Of a DNA stretch of 64,000 nt, positions 54,666 through 63,550 are shown piece after piece. Below the pieces are notes generated by a model. It was not told the DNA's origin and ran no database searches. It worked only from the letters and a program-made list of their open reading frames with translations. The DNA is taken from NCBI GenBank assembly GCA_024235935.1, contig JACKLL010000016.1, forward strand, positions 1-64,000, in the 5' to 3' direction. Position numbers and translations under genes: made by a program. The stretch comes from Rhodoferax sp. Lineage in GTDB: Bacteria; Pseudomonadota; Gammaproteobacteria; Burkholderiales; Burkholderiaceae_C. Positions within the stretch are counted from its first letter, which is position 1. Each line of letters begins with the position of its first letter.

Positions 54666-55891
54666 CGGTGGCGGCGTCCGGTTTGAAGGGGGCGGCCACG
54701 CCGCTGCCGCACCAGCCGCTGGCCGGCCTGCGTGTCGTGGAGTTCAGCCACATGGTGATGGGGCCGACCTGCGGCATGGTGCTGGCCGACATGGGCGCCG
54801 AGGTGATCAAGGTCGAGCCGATCGACGGCGACCGCACGCGCCACCTGCTGGGCGCCGGCGCTGGCTTCTTTCCGATGTTCAACCGCAACAAGAAGAGCAT
54901 CGCGATCGACCTTCACACACCCGAGGGAGCAGCAGCAGCACGCAAGCTGGCGCTCAGTGCCGACGTGGTGGCCGAGAACTTCAAGCCCGGCACCATGCGC
55001 AAGTACGGCCTGGACTACGCAAGCCTGTCGGCGGTCAACGACCGCATCATCTATGTCAGCCTCAAGGGATTCCTGCCCGGGCCGTACGAACACCGCACCG
55101 CGCTGGACGAGGTGGTGCAGATGATGGGCGGCCTGGCCTACATGACCGGACGTCCGGGTGACCCGCTGCGTGCAGGTACCAGCGTCAACGACATCATGGG
55201 CGGCATGTTCGGCGCCATCGGTGCGCTCGGCGCGCTGATCCAGCGCGGCATCAGCGGCAAGGGCCAGGAGGTGCAGAGCGCGCTGTTCGAGAACAACGTG
55301 TTCCTGGTCGGCCAGCACATGCTGCAATATGCCATCACCGGCACGCCCGCCGCGCCCATGCCCGACCGCATTTCCGCCTGGGCGGTGTATGACGTGTTCA
55401 CGGTCAAGGATGGCGAGCAGATCTTCCTGGCCGCGGTCAGCGACGCACAGTGGAAGACCTTTTGCACCGCGTTCGGCTTTTCCGACCTGCTGGCCGACCC
55501 GGGCCTGTCCACCAACAACCAGCGTGTCATGGCGCGCGAGCGCATGATGCCGCTGCTGCGCGAGCGCCTGGCGGCGTTTTCGGCGGATGCGCTCGGCACG
55601 CGCTTCGAGCAGCTCGGCTTGCCGTATGCGCCGATCCGCAAGCCGCAAGAGCTGTACCAGGACCCGCACCTGCGCCAGACCGGCGGCCTGGCCGACATCA
55701 CCTTGCCCGATGGCGCACGCGCCGGACAGACGGCCGGAACAACCTTGTTGCCGTTCACGATGGACGGCCAGCGGCTGGGCGTGCGCGTGCAGCCGCCCAA
55801 GGCCGGTGAGCACTCGCAGGCCTTGCTGGCGCAGCTGGGGTATTCCGCCGACGAGATCGCGTCACTGCGTGCTGCGCACGCGGTGGCATGA
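54662..55891 (+). CDS. CaiB/BaiF-family CoA-transferase
   Basis: A 409-residue class III CoA-transferase, probably moving CoA onto the acid that the lyase then splits. Family segments are LAGLRVVEFSHMVMGPTCGM, ADMGAEVIKVEPIDGD, FNRNKKSIAIDLHTPEG and the active-site region AGTSVNDIMGGMFGAIGAL, with the likely catalytic Asp in SVNDIMG. It starts inside the stop of the lyase gene and is followed by the TRAP binding protein 38 bases later. Donor and acceptor are unknown. Confidence 0.92.
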   Translation: MTVAASGLKGAATPLPHQPLAGLRVVEFSHMVMGPTCGMVLADMGAEVIKVEPIDGDRTRHLLGAGAGFFPMFNRNKKSIAIDLHTPEGAAAARKLALSADVVAENFKPGTMRKYGLDYASLSAVNDRIIYVSLKGFLPGPYEHRTALDEVVQMMGGLAYMTGRPGDPLRAGTSVNDIMGGMFGAIGALGALIQRGISGKGQEVQSALFENNVFLVGQHMLQYAITGTPAAPMPDRISAWAVYDVFTVKDGEQIFLAAVSDAQWKTFCTAFGFSDLLADPGLSTNNQRVMARERMMPLLRERLAAFSADALGTRFEQLGLPYAPIRKPQELYQDPHLRQTGGLADITLPDGARAGQTAGTTLLPFTMDGQRLGVRVQPPKAGEHSQALLAQLGYSADEIASLRAAHAVA

Positions 55892-55929
55892 TGTTTTTCC
55901 CCCTTCACACAACGACTGGAGACACCGAC

Positions 55930-56937
55930 ATGCCCTACCGCTTTTCCCCTACCTCGCGCCGCCGCGTGCTTGCAGCCGCCATCGCCATGGCCGTCGCCAG
56001 TGGCGCCGGCGCCGCCGACTTCACGATGCGCATCAGCCACCAGTTCCCGCCGACACACCATACGGCACTGAACCTGGAGCAGTTCGCCAAGGAGGTCAAG
56101 GAGATGACCAAGGGCCGGGTCGAGGTGCAGAATTTCGGCGCCGCGCAGCTCTTCAAGCCGAACCAGAACCATCCGGCGGTCGCCAGCGGCAAGATAGAAG
56201 CTGCGGCCATCCTGAGCTTCCAGTGGGGTGGCACGATCCCCGAGATGAGCGTCACCATCATTCCCTACCTGATGACCTCGGTGGCCAAGCAGAAGGCCTT
56301 CATCAAGTCTGATGCGGCCAAGCTGCTGGATGCCAAGATGGCGGCCAAGGGCGTCACCAATATCGCCTGGATGGTCGATACCAACGACGGCATCTTCACC
56401 TCCAACGGCAAGGCCTTGACGCAGCCATCTGATTTCGCCGGCATGAAGATCCGCGGCTTGAACAAGCTTTTCGACGAGGGTCTGGTGGCCATGGGGGCTT
56501 CGCCGTCGGCGATGCCGGGCTCCGAGGTCTACCAGGCGCTGCAGACCGGCGTCATCGATGCCGGTTTCACCGGCGTCGAGGCGGCCAACAGCCGCAAGTT
56601 CTATGAAGTGCAGAAGTTCGGTGTGGCCTCCAACATCATCCTGGCATTCGACAACCTGGTGGTGAACCCGGCCTGGTGGAAAGGGCTGCCGGCCGACGTG
56701 CGCGGCGCGATCCAGGCGGCTGCCGACAAGGCCGTGGCGCGTTCGATCCGCAAGTCCGACGGCATTCCGCCGGAAAACATCCAGGTGCTCAACGACAAGG
56801 GCATGAAGGCGGTGGCACTGACCAAGGCGCAGGAGAAGGTCATGGCCGATGCGATGCAGCCGGCGGTGAAGAAGGAGTTCCTGCGCGAGACCGCACCCGA
56901 CGGCGTGAAGCTGCTCGAGGCGCTCGACAAGCTCTGA
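55930..56937 (+). CDS. TRAP transporter solute-binding protein (DctP type)
   Basis: A 335-residue periplasmic receptor. Signal peptide at about 1-29 (RRRVLAAAIAMAVASGAGA, cut at GAA-DF). The mature part begins FTMRISHQFPPTHHTALNLE. The carboxylate-clamping Arg is expected in DFAGMKIRGLN, and the binding-fold segments MPGSEVYQALQTGVIDAGFTG are seen, all typical for DctP receptors of organic acids. The ATG at 55930 has GGAG upstream; a start at 55888 is also open but would precede the signal peptide by 14 residues. Confidence 0.93.
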   Translation: MPYRFSPTSRRRVLAAAIAMAVASGAGAADFTMRISHQFPPTHHTALNLEQFAKEVKEMTKGRVEVQNFGAAQLFKPNQNHPAVASGKIEAAAILSFQWGGTIPEMSVTIIPYLMTSVAKQKAFIKSDAAKLLDAKMAAKGVTNIAWMVDTNDGIFTSNGKALTQPSDFAGMKIRGLNKLFDEGLVAMGASPSAMPGSEVYQALQTGVIDAGFTGVEAANSRKFYEVQKFGVASNIILAFDNLVVNPAWWKGLPADVRGAIQAAADKAVARSIRKSDGIPPENIQVLNDKGMKAVALTKAQEKVMADAMQPAVKKEFLRETAPDGVKLLEALDKL

Positions 56938-56952
56938 TCGGGGCCTGCCGTC

Positions 56953-57522
56953 GTGGTCGAGAATCCGCCCGCAGCGCAGCTGCGCGAAGGCCCTGCGCTG
57001 CGCGCGCTGGGCCATGTCGTACGTGTTCTGGCCGGGGTCGGCATGGCGGTGGCGGCGGCCAGTCTGCTGCTGTCGCTGTGCCTGATCGGCTGGGCCGTGG
57101 TGATGCGCTACGGCTTCAACGCCGCGCCGGTCTGGGTCGACGAGGTGGTCGGCTTCCTGCTGGTGGCCATCGTCATGCTGGCGGCGGCGCGTACGCTGCG
57201 CCAGGGTGAGCACATCGGTGTCGACCTGATGGTCGACCGGCTGGCGCCGCAGGCACGCCGCTGGGCCCAGGCCTGGGCCGCACTGGCGGTCGGCGCGGTC
57301 GCCAGCGTGCTGATCATCAATGGCTGGGAGACCGCCAGCCTGGCACGCATGCTCGGTCTGGTGACCGAGGGCAACCTCGAGTGGCCGACCTGGTTGCTGA
57401 TGCTGCTGATGCCGGTGGGTGGCGCCTTGCTGCTGCTGGCGGCGATCGAGGTGCTGTGGCGCGCGCTGGCCGGTCTGCCTGCGCCGGGAAACCCGGGACA
57501 CGGGCAGGCGGACAGGTCATGA
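56953..57522 (+). CDS. TRAP transporter small permease (DctQ type)
   Basis: A 189-residue membrane protein with four transmembrane segments. The family core RYGFNAAPVWVDEVVGFLLVAIVMLAAARTLRQGEHIGVDLMVDRL is partly visible as VWVDEVVGFLLVA and GEHIGVDLMVDRL. It forms the small membrane part that pairs with DctM. GTG at 56953 is the likely start, 15 bases after the receptor stop. It overlaps the next gene by four bases. Confidence 0.92.
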   Translation: MVENPPAAQLREGPALRALGHVVRVLAGVGMAVAAASLLLSLCLIGWAVVMRYGFNAAPVWVDEVVGFLLVAIVMLAAARTLRQGEHIGVDLMVDRLAPQARRWAQAWAALAVGAVASVLIINGWETASLARMLGLVTEGNLEWPTWLLMLLMPVGGALLLLAAIEVLWRALAGLPAPGNPGHGQADRS

Positions 57523-58805
57523 TCATTGGCTTGCTGTTCTTCGGGCTGCTGTTGCTGCTGTTCACCGGCTTGCCGATCTTTGCCGGTCTGGCCGTCTTTG
57601 GCGGCGCATTGCAATACTTCACCCAGGGCGAGCTGGGCTCGGTTACCGAGGTCATCTTCGGCGAGGTCAACCGCTACCTGCTGGTGGCGATTCCGCTGTT
57701 CGCGTTCATGGCCCACATCATGATCCGCGGCAAGATCGTCGATGACCTGTATGGCGCCGCCTATACGCTGACACGCCATCTGCCGGGCGGACTGGGCATT
57801 GCCACGATCGCCGCCTGCACGATCTTTGCCGCCATCTCCGGCTCCAGCGTCGCGACGGCGCTGACCATCGGCGCGGTCGCAATTCCGCAGATGGTGCGCT
57901 TCGGCTACGACGAGAAGGCCGCCTATGGACTGGTCGCCGCCGGCGGCACGCTGGGCATCCTGATTCCGCCTTCGGGTCCCATGGTGCTGTACGGCGTGAC
58001 CACCGACACCTCGATCGGCGGCCTGTTCATGGCCGGCATCATGCCGGGGCTGCTGATGGCCGGCGTGTTCGTGGCCTGGAACATGGTGCATACCGCCGTG
58101 ACGCACCGGCACATCGCGCGCGAGCCGCGCGCCACGCTGCGCGAGGCGCTGGGTGCCGTGCGCCGGTCGGCCTGGGCGATCTCGCTGCCGGTGTTCGTGC
58201 TCGGCGGCATGTATGCCGGCGTGTTCACCGCCACCGAGGCGGCAGCCGCCGGCGCTTGGCTGGCGATCTTCGTGTCGGTCGTGGTCTACCGGACCGTCGG
58301 GCTGCGTGCGATCTGGGCGTCGGCGGTCGAGGCCTGCAGCGTGTCGGCCATGCTGTTCATGATCCTGGCCGGTGCCTCGGTGTTCGGCCATGTGATGACC
58401 AAGCTGCGGATTCCGCAGCAGATCGTCGAGGCGGTGATTGCCGCCGACGTCGGCGTGACCGGCTTCCTGATCATCATGATGGCGCTGATCTTCGTGCTGG
58501 GCATGTTCCTGGAGTCGATCTCCATCATCCTGATCACCACGCCGGTGATCCTGCCGGCCATGGTCCACCTGGGCATCAACCCGATCTGGTACGGCGTGCT
58601 GCTGGTCATCAACCTCGAACTGGCCCAGATCACGCCGCCGGTGGGCATGAACCTGTTCACCATCAAGGCCATCACCGGCTCGCCGCTGGGGCCGATCGTG
58701 CGCGGGGCGGCGCCCTATGTGGTGCTGATGGTCATGGTGATGGCCATGGTGATGGTCTGGCCGCAGATTGCCTTGTGGCTGCCCGGGACCATGATGGGCA
58801 AATGA
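57519..58805 (+). CDS. TRAP transporter large permease (DctM type)
   Basis: A 428-residue permease with about 12 transmembrane segments, the ion-coupled transport subunit of the TRAP system. Family marks are AIPLFAFMAHIMIRGKIVDDLY, TIFAAISGSSVATALTIGAV, GTLGILIPPSGPMVLYGV and ELAQITPPVGMNLFTIKAI. Together with the P and Q proteins it imports an organic acid using a sodium or proton gradient. It starts within the stop of the Q gene. Confidence 0.95.
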   Translation: MIIGLLFFGLLLLLFTGLPIFAGLAVFGGALQYFTQGELGSVTEVIFGEVNRYLLVAIPLFAFMAHIMIRGKIVDDLYGAAYTLTRHLPGGLGIATIAACTIFAAISGSSVATALTIGAVAIPQMVRFGYDEKAAYGLVAAGGTLGILIPPSGPMVLYGVTTDTSIGGLFMAGIMPGLLMAGVFVAWNMVHTAVTHRHIAREPRATLREALGAVRRSAWAISLPVFVLGGMYAGVFTATEAAAAGAWLAIFVSVVVYRTVGLRAIWASAVEACSVSAMLFMILAGASVFGHVMTKLRIPQQIVEAVIAADVGVTGFLIIMMALIFVLGMFLESISIILITTPVILPAMVHLGINPIWYGVLLVINLELAQITPPVGMNLFTIKAITGSPLGPIVRGAAPYVVLMVMVMAMVMVWPQIALWLPGTMMGK

Positions 58806-58832
58806 CGCCGTGATTGGCGCTAAGCTGGTGCC

Positions 58833-59789
58833 ATGGACAAGTTCAAGCAGCTCGAATCCTTCGTGTCGATCGCCACCCGCGGCAGCCTGACCGCTGCCGC
58901 GCAGGCCGAGGGTGTGGCGCCAGCCATCATGGGGCGTCGCCTGGATGCGCTGGAGGAGCGACTGGGCGTGAAGCTGCTGCAGCGCACCACGCGGCGCATC
59001 ACGCTTACGCACGAGGGTAGCGCCTTTCTCGAGGATTGCCAGCGCGTGCTCGCCGACGTGGCCAATGCCGAGGCCAGCGTATCTGCCGGCGGTGTCAAGG
59101 CCAGCGGGCATCTGCGCATCACGGCACCGGCCGGTTTCGGCCGCCGCCACGTGGCGCCGCTGGTGCCGCGGTTTCGGTCGCACCATGGCGACGTGACGAT
59201 CTCGCTCAATCTGAGCGACCGGGTTATCGATATTGGTGCGGAGGGATTCGACTGCGCGGTACGCGTCGGCGATCTGCCGGACTCCTCGCTGGTCAGCGTG
59301 CGCCTGGCCGACAACCGGCGCCTGTGTGTGGCCGCGCCACGCTATCTGCAGCAGCACGGCACGCCGGCCCATCCGTCCGAGTTGTCGCGTTTCGATTGCC
59401 TGGTGCTGTCCAGCGATGCGTCACAGACCCGGGGCTGGGCATTCCAGGTGCCGGCCGAACCGGGCCGGGGCGGCGCCGGTGGGGCACTGGCGCCGACCGC
59501 AGGCACGACCGTGCTGCATGTGCGGCCGGGCGGCCCGCTCGACTGCTCGGACGGGCAGGTCCTGCATGCATGGTGCCTGGCAGGCCTGGGGATCGCCTGG
59601 CGCAGCAGCTGGGAGGTCGAGGCCGAGGTGGCGGCCGGCACGCTGGTGCCGGTGCTCGAGCAGTTTGCCGGCCCGCCCAATGGCATCTTTGCGGTGTTTC
59701 CACAGCGCAAGCACCTGCCGCTGCGGGTGCGGCTATGGATCGATTTCCTCAAGCACCACTACGCGCAGCCGGGTTTCTGGACCTCCTGA
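58833..59789 (+). CDS. LysR-family transcriptional regulator
   Basis: A 318-residue LysR regulator of the DsdA/PtxR-CrgA-like branch. The helix-turn-helix is MDKFKQLESFVSIATRGSLTAAAQAEGVAPAIMGRRLDALEERLGVKLLQ, partly quoted as LTAAAQAEGVAPAIMGRRLD. The effector domain includes GHLRITAPAGFGRRHVAP and RVGDLPDSSLVSVRLA. It follows dctM by 27 bases on the same strand and may be co-transcribed, which gives the TRAP operon two candidate LysR regulators. Confidence 0.93.
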   Translation: MDKFKQLESFVSIATRGSLTAAAQAEGVAPAIMGRRLDALEERLGVKLLQRTTRRITLTHEGSAFLEDCQRVLADVANAEASVSAGGVKASGHLRITAPAGFGRRHVAPLVPRFRSHHGDVTISLNLSDRVIDIGAEGFDCAVRVGDLPDSSLVSVRLADNRRLCVAAPRYLQQHGTPAHPSELSRFDCLVLSSDASQTRGWAFQVPAEPGRGGAGGALAPTAGTTVLHVRPGGPLDCSDGQVLHAWCLAGLGIAWRSSWEVEAEVAAGTLVPVLEQFAGPPNGIFAVFPQRKHLPLRVRLWIDFLKHHYAQPGFWTS

Positions 59790-59817
59790 AGCCCGGCTGC
59801 AGCCGGCGCCTGGCAGC

Positions 59818-60105
59818 TCAGGCGGGCTTTTTCTTCAGGCACTCGCTCATGAATGCCTTGCGCTCGTCGCCCTTCTTGTCGCCGGCGTCGGCATTGCAGG
59901 TCTTCATCTTGCTTTGCTGCGTCACCGGCTTGGCGCTCAGGCAGGACTTCATGAAAGCCTTGCGCTCGTCGCCTTTCTTGTCGCCGGCTTCGGCGTTGCA
60001 GGTCGTCATCTTGTTCTGTTGCGGCGTCTTGGCCTTGTCTTCGGCATGGGCGACACCCAGCGACAGCGACAGACCGATGGCCAGCAGGGAGAGCAGCTTC
60101 TTCAT
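59818..60105 (-). CDS. PsiF-repeat periplasmic protein
   Basis: A 95-residue exported protein. Signal peptide at 1-21 (MKKLLSLLAIGLSLSLGVAHA). The mature part has two PsiF repeats of about 33 residues: MTTCNAEAGDKKGDERKAFM and MKTCNADAGDKKGDERKAFM, each with paired cysteines. The name comes from E. coli PsiF, a phosphate-starvation-induced protein of unknown function. Start fixed by AAGGAAA upstream. Divergent from argS. Confidence 0.93.
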   Translation of the reverse strand: MKKLLSLLAIGLSLSLGVAHAEDKAKTPQQNKMTTCNAEAGDKKGDERKAFMKSCLSAKPVTQQSKMKTCNADAGDKKGDERKAFMSECLKKKPA

Positions 60106-60288
60106 GAGGGTTTCCTTGGGTTCAGTGGGGTGTGGCATGCCCGTTGCCGGGCCGCTGTTCAACGCCTGTGAACACGGCCCGGATGACAGCGGTGGCGAAA
60201 TTTAACCGAAATTGCCGCTTTTGCCGTGACCTGGGTCCGCGCAAATGTAAAGAACCTGCGCTGCGGCGCTTCCCTAGAATCGAGGGCT

Positions 60289-61962
60289 ATGCTCAAGATC
60301 AAACAGGAATTGCTGGACGGGTTGGCCGGTGTATTGGCGGACCTGGCGCCCGACCAGCCGGTGCGCGCCGTATTTGAATCCCCCAAGGTGGCTGCCCACG
60401 GCGACTTCGCGTCCACGGCGGCCATGCAGCTGGCCAAACCGCTCAAGCGCAACCCGCGCCAGCTGGCCGAACAGCTGCGCGACCAGTTGCTGGAACTGCC
60501 GGTCTACCGGCAATGGGTGTCCGACATCGACATCGCCGGCCCCGGCTTCATCAATATCCGTCTCAAGCCGGCTGCCAAGCAGCAGGTGGTGCGCGAGGTG
60601 CTGACCGAAGCCCAGGCTTTCGGTGTGCTGCCGCCCAACGGCCAGCGTCTGATGGTGGAGTTCGTGTCGGCCAATCCGACCGGCCCGCTGCATGTCGGCC
60701 ATGGCCGGCAGGCGGCGCTGGGAGATGCGATCTGCAACCTCGCCGCCACCCAGGGCTGGGATGTCTACCGCGAGTTCTACTACAACGACGCCGGTGTGCA
60801 GATCGCCACGCTGGCCAACAGCACGCAATTGCGTGCCCGGGGCATCAAGCCGGGCGATGCCGAATGGCCCGAAGCCGCCTACAACGGTGACTACATTGCC
60901 GATATCGCTGCCGACTTCCTGGCGCGCAAGACGGTGCATGCGGACGACCGCGAGGTCACGGCCAGCGGCGACGTGTCGGACCTCGACGCGATCCGGGAAT
61001 TCGCCGTCGCCTACCTGCGCCATGAGCAGGACCTGGACCTGCAGGCGTTTGCGGTGCGGTTCGACAACTTCTACCTGGAATCGAGCCTGTACAGCGACGG
61101 CAAGGTCGCGCAGACGGTGCAGCGGCTGCAGGATGCCGGCAAGACCTATGAGAAAGACGGCGCCCTGTGGTTGCGGTCGACCGACTACGGCGACGACAAG
61201 GACCGGGTGATGCGCAAGGGCGACGGCAGCTACACCTACTTCGTGCCCGACGTGGCCTACCACATCAGCAAGTGGGAGCGCGGCTTCACGCGCGTCGTCA
61301 ACATCCAGGGCACCGACCACCACGGCACCATCGCACGGGTGCGGGCCGGGTTGCAGGCCGCGGGCGTTGGCATTCCGCCCGGATACCCGGACTACGTGCT
61401 GCACACCATGGTGCGGGTCATGCGCGGGGGAGTCGAGGTCAAGATCTCCAAGCGCTCGGGCAGCTATGTCACGCTGCGCGACCTGATCGAGTGGACCAGC
61501 AAGGACGCGGTGCGTTTCTTCCTGCTCAGCCGCAAACCCGACACCGAATACGTGTTCGATGTCGATCTGGCGCTGGCGCAGAACAACGACAACCCGGTGT
61601 ACTACGTCCAGTATGCGCATGCGCGCATCTGCTCGGTGCTGGCCGCCTGGGGCGGTGATGTCGACACATTGGGCGCGGTTGACCTGGGCGCCCTCGAGAG
61701 CGACGCGGCGATGGGCCTGATGCTCACGCTGGCGCGCTACCCGGACATGCTGGCCGCGGCAGCGCGCGACTTCGCGCCGCACGACGTGACCTTCTATCTG
61801 CGCGAACTGGCCGCGGCCTACCACAGCTACTACGATGCCGAGCGTATCCTGGTCGACGAGGCGCCGGTGCGGCTGGCCCGGCTGGCCCTGGTCGCCGCGA
61901 CGGCACAGGTGCTGCGCAACGGACTTGCCTTGCTCGGCGTCGATGCGCCGCGCAAGATGTGA
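60289..61962 (+). CDS. argS: Arginyl-tRNA synthetase
   Basis: A 557-residue class I aminoacyl-tRNA synthetase charging tRNA-Arg. The N-terminal domain is followed by the HIGH-like motif in FVSANPTGPLHVGHGRQAALGD and the KMSKS-like motif as VKISKRSGSYVTLRDL; the Lys-Ile-Ser-Lys-Arg form is normal for this family. The helical anticodon-binding domain closes the protein, ending GLALLGVDAPRKM, a typical ArgS C-terminus. First gene of a run with the SPOR and dsbA genes. Confidence 0.98.
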   Translation: MLKIKQELLDGLAGVLADLAPDQPVRAVFESPKVAAHGDFASTAAMQLAKPLKRNPRQLAEQLRDQLLELPVYRQWVSDIDIAGPGFINIRLKPAAKQQVVREVLTEAQAFGVLPPNGQRLMVEFVSANPTGPLHVGHGRQAALGDAICNLAATQGWDVYREFYYNDAGVQIATLANSTQLRARGIKPGDAEWPEAAYNGDYIADIAADFLARKTVHADDREVTASGDVSDLDAIREFAVAYLRHEQDLDLQAFAVRFDNFYLESSLYSDGKVAQTVQRLQDAGKTYEKDGALWLRSTDYGDDKDRVMRKGDGSYTYFVPDVAYHISKWERGFTRVVNIQGTDHHGTIARVRAGLQAAGVGIPPGYPDYVLHTMVRVMRGGVEVKISKRSGSYVTLRDLIEWTSKDAVRFFLLSRKPDTEYVFDVDLALAQNNDNPVYYVQYAHARICSVLAAWGGDVDTLGAVDLGALESDAAMGLMLTLARYPDMLAAAARDFAPHDVTFYLRELAAAYHSYYDAERILVDEAPVRLARLALVAATAQVLRNGLALLGVDAPRKM

Positions 61963-62001
61963 ACAGGAACAATCGATGCAATCAACAGGCAAGGAAGCGG
62001 C

Positions 62002-62640
62002 ATGAAGCAACAACGTGGCGGGACGATATTGGGTCTGATCATCGGGATGGTGATCGGGCTGGGCGTGGCCCTGGCGGTGGCGGTCTATGTCAACAAGGTG
62101 CCGGTGCCGTTCCTGAACAAGGGACCGAGCCGCTCGATGGATCAGGACGCAGCCGAGCAGCGCCGCAACAAGGACTGGGATCCGAACGCACCGCTGTATG
62201 GCAAGAACCCGGCCGGTGCGCCGGCCCCTGTGGCGCCGCAGGTTCCGGCCTCGGGCGACACCTCGGGATACAAGGGTGTGCCGCCTGCCGTCGCCGGCAT
62301 TCCGACGCCGGCGCCGGCAGCCAAGCCTGGCGCAGGTACTCCATCGGCCGATCCGCTGGGCGACCTCGCCCGTGCGCGTTCCGCCGCGCCAGCCGGCGTG
62401 GACCCGTTCACGTATTTCGTTCAGGTTGGCGCCTACCGCACGGCCGTGGATGCCGAGAGCCAGCGTGCGCGCCTGTCGCTCGGTGGTGTCGAGGCCCGGG
62501 TGTCGGAGCGCGAGCAGTCGGGGCGGACCGTGTACCGTGTGCGCGTCGGACCTTTCGACAAGCGCGAGGATGCCGACCTGACCAAGCAGAAACTCGAAGG
62601 CCTTGGCATGGAAGCGGCACTGGTGCGGGTTCAGCGTTGA
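62002..62640 (+). CDS. SPOR-domain cell-division-type protein
   Basis: A 212-residue protein: short cytosolic start (MKQQRGG), one transmembrane helix at about 8-30 (TILGLIIGMVIGLGVALAVAVYV), a Pro/Ala-rich periplasmic linker, and a C-terminal SPOR domain at about 135-211 (FTYFVQVGAYRTAVDAESQRA, RVGPFDKREDADLTKQKLEG). This FtsN-like layout suggests septal peptidoglycan binding. Its place after argS and before dsbA is a standard Burkholderiales arrangement. ATG at 62002, 39 bases after argS. Confidence 0.93.
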   Translation: MKQQRGGTILGLIIGMVIGLGVALAVAVYVNKVPVPFLNKGPSRSMDQDAAEQRRNKDWDPNAPLYGKNPAGAPAPVAPQVPASGDTSGYKGVPPAVAGIPTPAPAAKPGAGTPSADPLGDLARARSAAPAGVDPFTYFVQVGAYRTAVDAESQRARLSLGGVEARVSEREQSGRTVYRVRVGPFDKREDADLTKQKLEGLGMEAALVRVQR

Positions 62641-62728
62641 ACTTTTGCGTCGCCATGCCGTCCGACCGCCATGCCTGCAATCTGCCCGCCACCGTATGGC
62701 TATGCGGGCTTCCATCGAGAGAGTTCCC

Positions 62729-63379
62729 ATGAAACGTCGTGATTTTTCGGCGGCCGTGCTGGCCACAGCCACCGCCGCATCGGTCCCCTGGTCATCGGCC
62801 CAGGCACAGATCCGCAAACCGCAGGCCGGGCGGGAATACCTTCAGCTGGACCAGCGGGTGCCGGTCGTGGCGCCGGCCGGATCGATCGAAGTGGTCGACT
62901 TCTTCTGGTACAGCTGCCCGCACTGCAATGCCTTCGAGCCCTCGCTCCAGGCCTGGCAGAAGCGCCTGCCGGCCGATGTCTCGCTGCGCCGCATGCCGGT
63001 CGGCTTCCGCGATGAGTTCGTGCCCCAGCAGCGCCTGTTCTTCTCCTTGCAGGCCATGGGCCTGATCGACAGGATGCACGCCAAGGTGTTCGCCGCCATC
63101 CATGACGAGCATCTGGATCTCACGCGCGGCAAGCCGATTGCCGAGTGGGTGGGCAAGCAAGGGGTCGACAGTGCGAAATTCGCGGCGCTCTATGACTCGG
63201 CCGAGGTGGGCGAGAAGGTGCGCCAGGCCACGGCGCTGCAGGACGCCTATCGGGTGGCCGGTGTCCCTGCGCTGGGGGTGGCCGGGCGCTTTTACACCGA
63301 TGGTGAGATCGCCGGCTCGATGGCGCGCGTGTTGCAGGTGGTCGACTACCTGGTGGCCGACGTCCGCGCTGGCAAATAG
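62729..63379 (+). CDS. dsbA: Thiol:disulfide interchange protein DsbA
   Basis: A 216-residue periplasmic oxidase that puts disulfides into exported proteins. Signal peptide at about 1-27 (RRDFSAAVLATATAASVPW, cut after AQA), the active site CPHC at about 63-66 in FFWYSCPHCNAFEP, and the cis-proline loop in AGVPALGVAGR. The start RRDF resembles a Tat-like motif only weakly. ATG at 62729 has GAGAG upstream. It follows the SPOR gene by 88 bases. Confidence 0.95.
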   Translation: MKRRDFSAAVLATATAASVPWSSAQAQIRKPQAGREYLQLDQRVPVVAPAGSIEVVDFFWYSCPHCNAFEPSLQAWQKRLPADVSLRRMPVGFRDEFVPQQRLFFSLQAMGLIDRMHAKVFAAIHDEHLDLTRGKPIAEWVGKQGVDSAKFAALYDSAEVGEKVRQATALQDAYRVAGVPALGVAGRFYTDGEIAGSMARVLQVVDYLVADVRAGK

Positions 63380-63484
63380 GCTGCCGCAACCCGTCGCTGC
63401 CCGGCGGGGTGGCTCTCTTTGCTGGCGCGGCCATGGTGGGCCGGAACCCCTGGCAGTCTCGGGGCGATGTTTTCGCCACAGTAC

Positions 63485-63515
63485 TTGCGGTAGCTGCCAA
63501 CCCCGGGGCTACAAT
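63485..63515 (+). promoter_or_regulatory. Possible promoter of lptA
   Basis: TTGCGG (63485-63490) and TACAAT (63510-63515) are spaced 19 bases apart, and TACAAT is a good -10 box. The spacing is slightly long. It lies 36 bases before the lptA start and would give lptA its own transcript. Confidence 0.4.
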
Positions 63516-63550
63516 GAAACGGCAGGGTTGACTGCAAGTTTCGTGCCTTT

